Source: Periplaneta americana (taxonomy: Eukaryota > Arthropoda > Insecta > Blattodea > Blattidae). From it: DNA of 64,000 nucleotides. The stretch spans positions 176,109-240,108 of the forward strand of contig NW_027185519.1 of assembly GCF_040183065.1 (NCBI RefSeq). Reading direction: 5' to 3'. This document shows, in pieces, positions 56,331-64,000 of the stretch (position 1 is the first letter of the stretch; each line of letters opens with the position of its first letter). The translations under genes were made by a program, and so were the position numbers. The notes beneath the pieces are model-generated. The model searched no databases. It was not told where the DNA came from and worked only from the letters and a program-made list of their open reading frames with translations.

Positions 56331-57179
56331 GACAATAACATGAACGTAAAGACTTTATGACAAACTTAAAATTAAATGAACACTAATGGCTACGAAATGT
56401 GTAAAAGTTGTTAAATGTGTGATATTGAGTTGATTTCAGTTAATTAAAATGTGAGTAGTAAAAATTACGAATGCTTACCTTTAACATGAGTACAGTGATG
56501 ATTACCTGTCTAGGGTTAAGTAGTCGCGTGGTGAGTTTAGGAATTCCCAGACCACCTCTAAGATTGTTTAAAATAAAGGTATTGTAATCGTACGTTTCTG
56601 TCTTTTGTCAATAGTAACGTTGACCTTTCTTTTTCGAGAAAACAAAATCTGTTGTACAGTTAAAGGTACTGAAATAGTAAGAAATTTTCTGAAATCCCCA
56701 CGCGTTTGCAAGTGTAAGTCTCTGTTGTAACCTGTTGATTTACGAGAGACTGTGTGTGCTTTCGTACAGTGTTTCTAAAATGTGCAGTAACGAGTCAGAA
56801 ATCATTGGAATGTAGTGTAGGTGTGTTTGTTATAACCGGGAATCAATCCGCAGTACTTGACCAATCAACTACGGGAAATATCAGAAAAATTGGCAGGAGT
56901 TAGCAAGAAAAACAAAGGTAAAATATCACGTGAACGAGCACCGATACCGAGCACTATGTACAATATACCCTAGAGAAAAAGACAAGAAAACAAAAGTCAA
57001 CCGCTGCAAGTGTTACGAAGTGGTGTGTGAAACATATAATGAAGAATGTCTGCGGGAAGCGCATCTAGTGAGATAAAGGGTGAAATGGAGGATTCTGCTA
57101 AAAATAAAGAAAGGAAGAAAAATGTTTACAGTTAATACAAGTATTGTTTTCTCTTGTGGGTTTATGTTTAGTATAATAG

Positions 57180-57249
<70 letters not shown>

Positions 57250-57519
57250 AAAGTGAAAAAAATAACAGGTCTGTAATAATAATAGTTAATAATTCTGTAG
57301 TTCACTGCAAAAACTGTATAGCCATAAAAGGACAGATGATAATAACGTTGTTATCTTATTCTTGCTGCTGTGTAAGCCTAAGTTTCCACGTGAGGGATAG
57401 AAGAGACATGACAACATATAGCATTACAATTTGTTTAATGTGTATAAATTTCTTTAATACTGATTTTTCTCAGAACAAGCTGTGTGAGGGTTAAAGAGTT
57501 CTTGCACTGAAGCTCAGAA

Positions 57520-57588
<69 letters not shown>

Positions 57589-58744
57589 GTGTGAAGAGTT
57601 GTATCGGAAGTGCTTTATAGACTAAATTAATAATTTCTATCTTAACTGAAATATTTACATTATATTTCACACAGTATAGTTACAGGTAGCATAAATTCAG
57701 ATAATGGTTTTTATATGGGAATCTACTTCTTGTGTTTAGAGGCTACATTTATACAGAGTTAATAATTTCTCCCCTATGTAACATATTTCCATGAAATTTT
57801 ATACGCATCTATGCAAAAACGAATTATGCTCGTGTAATTAGGGAATTAGGGAAAAATTAGTTTTTCTGATAATTTTTAATGTTTTAATAGAAATTATGCT
57901 CCTAAAAGATGACTAGCCTGCCATATTTTTCGCAGTTGGTAACAAAATGCTAGATTCATGGATATACTCCATAATTTAGTTGTTCATTATATGTTCAAGA
58001 AGTGTTGAATTTTTCTTGGAGAAATTAAGCTCCTTCATCCAGACTCTGAAAAGTGGCTGCTGTCGAATTCGTAAAGCGCCACCAAGAGATGAATATAACA
58101 TCTAAGTTTGCAGGATGTAGCAGCTAAATTTTAAGCCGTATAGAGTTTAATATTTGATTAATGTGTGGGTAGAAGAATTGAAAGTTAACTCAGGTTTACT
58201 TGTAATGCACAGCCTGTTAAATATGTCGTAAAAAAAAAAAAAAAAAAAAAACTAGTTGCACAAATCTCAGTAAACGTGCCAATTAAATGAATGCTAACGT
58301 ATTATAGATTGCTTTTCGCGTATTAAATGAAAGTACACATCTTGTCCTATGACCTCCATAAGGGAAGGTTTAACAGTATAAAACAGCCACTGACCCCACG
58401 AACAAAAATCAACTGAAGAGCGTGACTTTAAAAAAAAAACTCATGTTTTGTCCCACCTCTTACTGATATTGATGTTTTGTATGCTGTTGTGCACAATGCC
58501 TAGCTTTTGTTTAAGCCTAGATATTACTTAAACTTCGGTTATGATGAAGTTGATTTTCTTACATAGTTTTGCGTTCTGGACAACTGTGCGCCGGCATCTC
58601 TCGGAACATCCGAGATCAGGTCCCTATCCCCTCCACCGCAAAGTCAAATAGCGTCTGTCACTTGATTTTGAATATTAAACAAACATACCATCACGGCATT
58701 TCCGTTATGGCATCTGGTGTCATCAATAAGCTACAAATAAAGGA

Positions 58745-58791
<47 letters not shown>

Positions 58792-60037
58792 TAGCACAGT
58801 CACTGTCCTGAACAAGGTACGCAAGTATTATTTTAATTAATGCGTATCGCCTACCAGCCGCCGAAACTATTCGACAGGAGAGTGAATATCCTACACGGTC
58901 CTGTAAAAATGTTCTGAATACACTAAATGACGTGTAATTTTTTTTCTATTATTAGGACAATTGAACGTGTCATTGCTCCTGCGGGTTGCTTTGTTTCACA
59001 CCACAGAGAATTCAGGTTCTCAACCCCCCGGGATTCTAGAGATAAGAGAGCGATGAGGTTAAAGGAGTAGGCGTTTGTTCGTGTTTTTGTTTTTACTTTA
59101 GAAAAATTGCGAAACGTGACGCAATAGCGATAAGTTTTATGAACAAGTTTGCTGAATCGACCAATTGAAGGTAATTTATATTTTGCTAAAGAAGAGAGGA
59201 GATTAATGAAATCAGTTATTGTAATAATCGTAGTAGATTGAAGGAATTGTTTGTATTCAAACTCCTTTTTGAAATAAGCTGCTCGGATGCTTATCAGGGT
59301 GACGGTTATAAATGTTATCGTAATACCCACCCGAGGTCACAAAGGTCACAGTCTTCCGCTTGTCCTTTCCTAAGCAGACCACGTCTGTACTATCGAAAAT
59401 AATGAGTCACAGTTATAGTTTCGTGAAAGTAAAAAATGTTAGATAGGAGACAAGTAGCTACTCTTATACAATCATAATCACATTTTGTATCCAATATAGT
59501 ATAAACGAGCTACATGTAAGTACTGTGTAAAGTTTCATTAAAACAATATATTATATATGAGACAAGTCACTAATTTTTGTCAAAACGCATCGTCTATAAA
59601 GGGGTAGTTTCTCCTCTTATACAGTAGTGACTATAGTGCGAAGTTTCATGGAAATATGTCACATTTTTAGTCCAGCTAGATTTGCTTTCTGGACCACTTT
59701 GAGCCTTGGCGCTTGTGATCGGTCGGACGGAGGATCACTCGTCCCGGCGGCGTTAACCCTTAATTTGGTAAATATATATAATGTGCAATATTATAGAACT
59801 GTGAAATTTTTTTTTAATTTTCCTAAGAAACTTTGTTATCCATCGTTCTATTAAAAAATTGTTTATTAACCTATAGGATACATTGCGATATTTGTCAAAC
59901 AGGCTGTGGGAAAATGCTGATACGGTGAGGAATGGAAAGGGAGAAACCATTTATATTATTGAGGTGACCTTGAACTGAGGGTAGTAGGAACGAGACCTGG
60001 AGTACGGTACAACCGGCTCTTCCGAGAAATAACTAGT

Positions 60038-60053
60038 GGCCCTGAAAAGGGCC
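60038..60053 (-). promoter_or_regulatory. H3 mRNA 3' stem-loop (unit 5)
   Basis: Identical to the unit 1 H3 stem-loop. Confidence 0.95.
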
Positions 60054-60082
60054 TTTTTGCGGGCAGGAGTACCTTTGTTAAT

Positions 60083-61000
<918 letters not shown>

Positions 61001-61040
61001 ACTGCCTACACACGTCTGCTGCCGAATCCGTCGGCAAAAC

Positions 61041-61056
61041 GGCCCTTTTCAGGGCC
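61041..61056 (+). promoter_or_regulatory. H4 mRNA 3' stem-loop (unit 5)
   Basis: Identical to the unit 1 H4 stem-loop. Confidence 0.94.
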
Positions 61057-62247
61057 ATAAAATCCGTCTAAAAAGGGCAGTAGTTGTCGAGATTAATTTA
61101 ATTCACCTTTACTGTGTGACCACTAGCTCAACAGGCCAGTGCGGAAAACAGAACTTATTTCGTAGGGGCACTTCAGTATCAGCAAAAGACGTTGTAAGAA
61201 ATGCCTCTCCGTTTTTCAAATGGGTCTGACCCCAACGCTTGGTATATCAAGTGGAAAGACCGGATTCCTCTGTGAAGCCTTGCTCCTCGGATTATGTTAC
61301 CTGTTACTGTAAACTTCTGTAAGTCAATAATCACTGTCCGAAGAATTGGTGGGTAATATGACAACGCAGGTAGGCAATGCTCACCAGACCGTAACAAGGA
61401 ACCGAGGGGATTGACACATACTGAACATCACATCACCACGTTTTTGCAATGCCAACTTTTAGGTCATAGGAATCCAGTGTGGTAAACACTGGGGAGAAGA
61501 GGTACACATCGCATGTCAGAACACAGGACTTCGTCCTGTCAGACAACTTCCACGTATAGCTTGCGTCATTTCGGTTCGAACGAAACGACAGAGAGAGGGG
61601 AAATTCGAACGCAAATTGTCAAAGCCTTCGATTCCTACGAGAAGGTCATGTCATCATCTCAGTATTGGGGTTCCTGCGCGTGCGGCCAATATGTGCACCA
61701 ACAAACAAACGCATTAGGAACTCTATTATAACGCCGTAAGTTGTTCACCAGTTATCGATTTCTTATTCAAAATTAGTTTCATTCGTAGTATGTAGTAAAG
61801 TAAACTAGTATATTCAAACGTATATGTCTAAAACCACGATGGGCACCAAAGAAGGGGACTTGTGATTATTTTCACGATAATCTCCATTACTCTAATATGA
61901 TAGAAATATATTACATAAATTTCGAAGCCAACTATGTACTTTGGCATCATCATCTAATTTAATTCGTATTGTGTTAAATTATATAATAATAATGAAACCT
62001 TTCTATATGCATCAGTATAATGTGTTATCACACAATAGCCTAGTAAATGTACAACGGTTTCAAGTACTTCAGTGCGAACCTGGGACAACGACATCGTTCA
62101 GAGCACAAAATTACAGAATGATGATATTAAATCAGCCCACCGGTATAGAGAGAGAGAGAAAGTTGACACGCGTAATGAAATTACATTACGAAGCCGTGAG
62201 AGAGGATTAACAATACTGGCTATTTCTGACTTTTGTGAGGTTAGTGG

Positions 62248-62263
62248 GGCCCTTAAAAGGGCC
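62248..62263 (-). promoter_or_regulatory. H2A mRNA 3' stem-loop (unit 5)
   Basis: Same as unit 1 H2A. Confidence 0.94.
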
Positions 62264-62281
62264 GTTTTACGGAGAAGGGGC

Positions 62282-62680
<399 letters not shown>

Positions 62681-62705
62681 TTAACTACAAGAACGACGCC
62701 TCGCC

Positions 62706-64000
62706 GGTGTCAGAGTTGATTGCTGGCAGAGCCAGCGGTCGTTTTAGGGTCTTACATTACAATGCCCTCTTCGACCGTGAGTGCTTGTGAGTGCAGTGTT
62801 AATAGAATGTTGGATATTTAGGGCTTTTATGAGATTGAGATTGAGACGTGGAAAGAAGACAGGTGGGTAGAAAGTAAGAAAGAAGATTTAAGAAGCAGAT
62901 TTTAAGTTCTGATTTGTTGTTATTTGAGGAGTAACCATGAACTATTTGTGATGTAAATTATTTACTGGGCTTGCGTGAATTTTGAATGTATTTATTTATT
63001 GTTTAGTTATTCAACGGTGGCTGTCATGCATCACTAAGCAGTGGTGAGGGCAGTCACAATTTGTTTATATTGTTGTTATCCTTGTGTTTGGGCGTTGGCA
63101 TTTTGACTTCAGCTATCCAGCAGTCGGAGTGATGTTCGCTGGTACGTTATGTTGTGGGTGGGGTGTTTGATTTCGATTTCCTCTCGTTGTAGATGAAGGT
63201 GGATTATTAATTGTATGTGTCGGGTTCTGGTCCATGACATATATGTGCATTCCTCAACGATGGCATTCTTGTGGAGTATTTATGGGAAACAGGCCGCGAA
63301 TTTGCCGATTCCGGGAGACGAGGGGTGTTGTAGAGAGGGAGAGAGGGGGGGAGAGTTTAATGGTTATTTTGTGGATTGAAGTGATCTTGATAGGCTTGTA
63401 GGAGTTTTTCAATGGTTGTGTTCTTGTTGGTGTGTGGAGGATTGTTAAACATATGTTGTGTGTATGAGCGACGTAGTGCGAAGTGTGTGTATTTAGTGAC
63501 TGTTCGGATTAGGTGTGTGGAGAGTGGTTTCGTTTTGGTGTGGATGTATACTGTGTCGTTTCTGGTATGTTTGGGTAGTCGAAATATCTGGCGCAATAAT
63601 TTCCTTTCACGGGACTCAAATTTCTTTTGTGTTGAGGGTGAAGATTGCAATAGAAAGTAGGAGGAGTAGGTGCACTGGGATCGAACCAGTGCTTTATATA
63701 GGTGTAGTAATGTGTTGGCGTGGCAGCCTTGTCGTCTAATGCCGCTTAGGTAGCTTACTGCTTTAGTGGCTTTGTTGTATTTGTCCCATATTGTTTGCGC
63801 TATTGTAGTCCAAGAGAGTTTTGATGTGAGTGGAATGCCTAGATATGTTACTTTGTGTTGGAGTGGTATTAATGCTTGTCCGATTGTAATGTGTTGTCTG
63901 TTTGTGATTCGTGATTTTAAAGAGGGGCGGAAGACACAGGTTTGGGTTTTTTCGGTGTTGATGGTAATTCTCCAGGTGTTGGCCCACTCAGTGTACTGTC
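62706..64000 (-). mobile_element. Jockey-clade LINE with ORF2, 3' part, in the H2A promoter (unit 5)
   Basis: Enters at the same CCTCGCC junction as the 128-bp insert of unit 1 and starts with the same sequence, but continues to the window end. Minus strand: the C-terminal part of an RT ORF (63998-63357), a 3' UTR of about 650 bp, then a 3' end with GACCCTAAAAC and a GCTGGC-AGA-GCCAGC hairpin (plus strand 62722-62736) and no poly(A). It is in the sense orientation of H2A. The 5' end is off-window, so its length and intactness are unknown. It is the only element here that encodes reverse-transcriptase sequence, so it is a candidate for the autonomous partner of the ORF1-only copies. Confidence 0.88.
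63357..63998 (-). CDS. Reverse transcriptase ORF2, C-terminal part (partial, runs off window)
   Basis: 214 codons in one open frame from the window edge to a TAA at 63357; no start codon is expected within the window. Visible features: a WANTWRITINTEKTQTCVF segment (motif E/thumb region of jockey RTs, with the conserved N-x-x-K-T); HKVTYLGIPLTSKLSW (the 'YLG-x-x-L-x-W' block); LLHLYKALVRSQCTY; and a Cys-poor basic C-terminus with QIFRLPKHTRNDTVYI. No RNase H domain follows, which points to the jockey clade and away from I or R1-like elements. The endonuclease and catalytic FADD motif lie beyond the window. The frame is uninterrupted here. Confidence 0.85.
   Translation of the reverse strand, partial: QYTEWANTWRITINTEKTQTCVFRPSLKSRITNRQHITIGQALIPLQHKVTYLGIPLTSKLSWTTIAQTIWDKYNKATKAVSYLSGIRRQGCHANTLLHLYKALVRSQCTYSSYFLLQSSPSTQKKFESRERKLLRQIFRLPKHTRNDTVYIHTKTKPLSTHLIRTVTKYTHFALRRSYTQHMFNNPPHTNKNTTIEKLLQAYQDHFNPQNNH

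Noticed and set aside
63668-63692. tRNA T-arm-like hairpin GCACTGGGATCGAACCAGTGC
   Set aside because: It lies inside the RT reading frame, encodes the conserved ALVRSQC segment, and no cloverleaf can be completed around it.

Overview
The window is a tandem array of core-histone repeat units from an arthropod genome, most likely an insect. The histone genes are intronless and encode canonical animal H3, H4, H2A and H2B. The H2A and H2B sequences look insect-like, the spacers are AT-rich and full of microsatellites, and the mobile elements are of insect type (jockey-clade LINEs, piggyBac, TIR DNA elements). A cockroach- or termite-like host is possible, but the sequence alone does not prove it.

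Layout: four complete units and one partial unit start at 1, 13942, 28726, 42340 and 57612. Without unit-specific insertions each is about 12.87 kb. Each unit reads: AT-rich spacer; H3 (-) and H4 (+), divergent from a shared promoter; a gap of about 1.2 kb; H2A (-) and H2B (+), divergent from a second shared promoter; a 5S rRNA gene (+) about 0.85 kb after H2B; then about 6 kb of spacer with a probable TIR DNA transposon, retroelement-like debris, a broken piggyBac transposase and long (ATT)n and (TG)n tracts. No H1 gene is visible. Every histone gene is followed by the 16-nt stem-loop of replication-dependent histone mRNAs. The spacers are nearly identical between units, as expected under concerted evolution. 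The differences are microsatellite lengths, one 19-bp deletion, a 2-bp insertion, a frameshifted H4 in unit 3 and an expanded A-tract in unit 4.

The striking feature is a set of seven unit-specific insertions, all in histone promoters: H4, H2A and H2B of unit 1; H2B of unit 2; H3 of unit 3; H3 of unit 4; H2A of unit 5. Each lies about 20 bp downstream of the TATA box, between TATA and the expected start site. Each is in the sense orientation of the adjacent histone gene, with its 3' end against the histone leader. Most are recognisably non-LTR retrotransposons of jockey type: ORF1 with a PRE_C2HC-like region and zinc knuckles, and in unit 5 the C-terminus of a reverse-transcriptase ORF2. Several are 5'-truncated, two carry ORF1 but no ORF2, and their tails are short tandem repeats instead of poly(A). 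I read this as a guild of retrotransposons that target the TATA+20 position of core-histone promoters and place themselves under the histone TATA box. The position, orientation and junctions are seen directly; the targeting mechanism is inference.

Consequence for the array: only some copies of each histone gene have both a clean promoter and an intact ORF (H3: units 1, 2, 5; H4: units 2, 5; H2A: units 2, 3, 4; H2B: units 3, 4).
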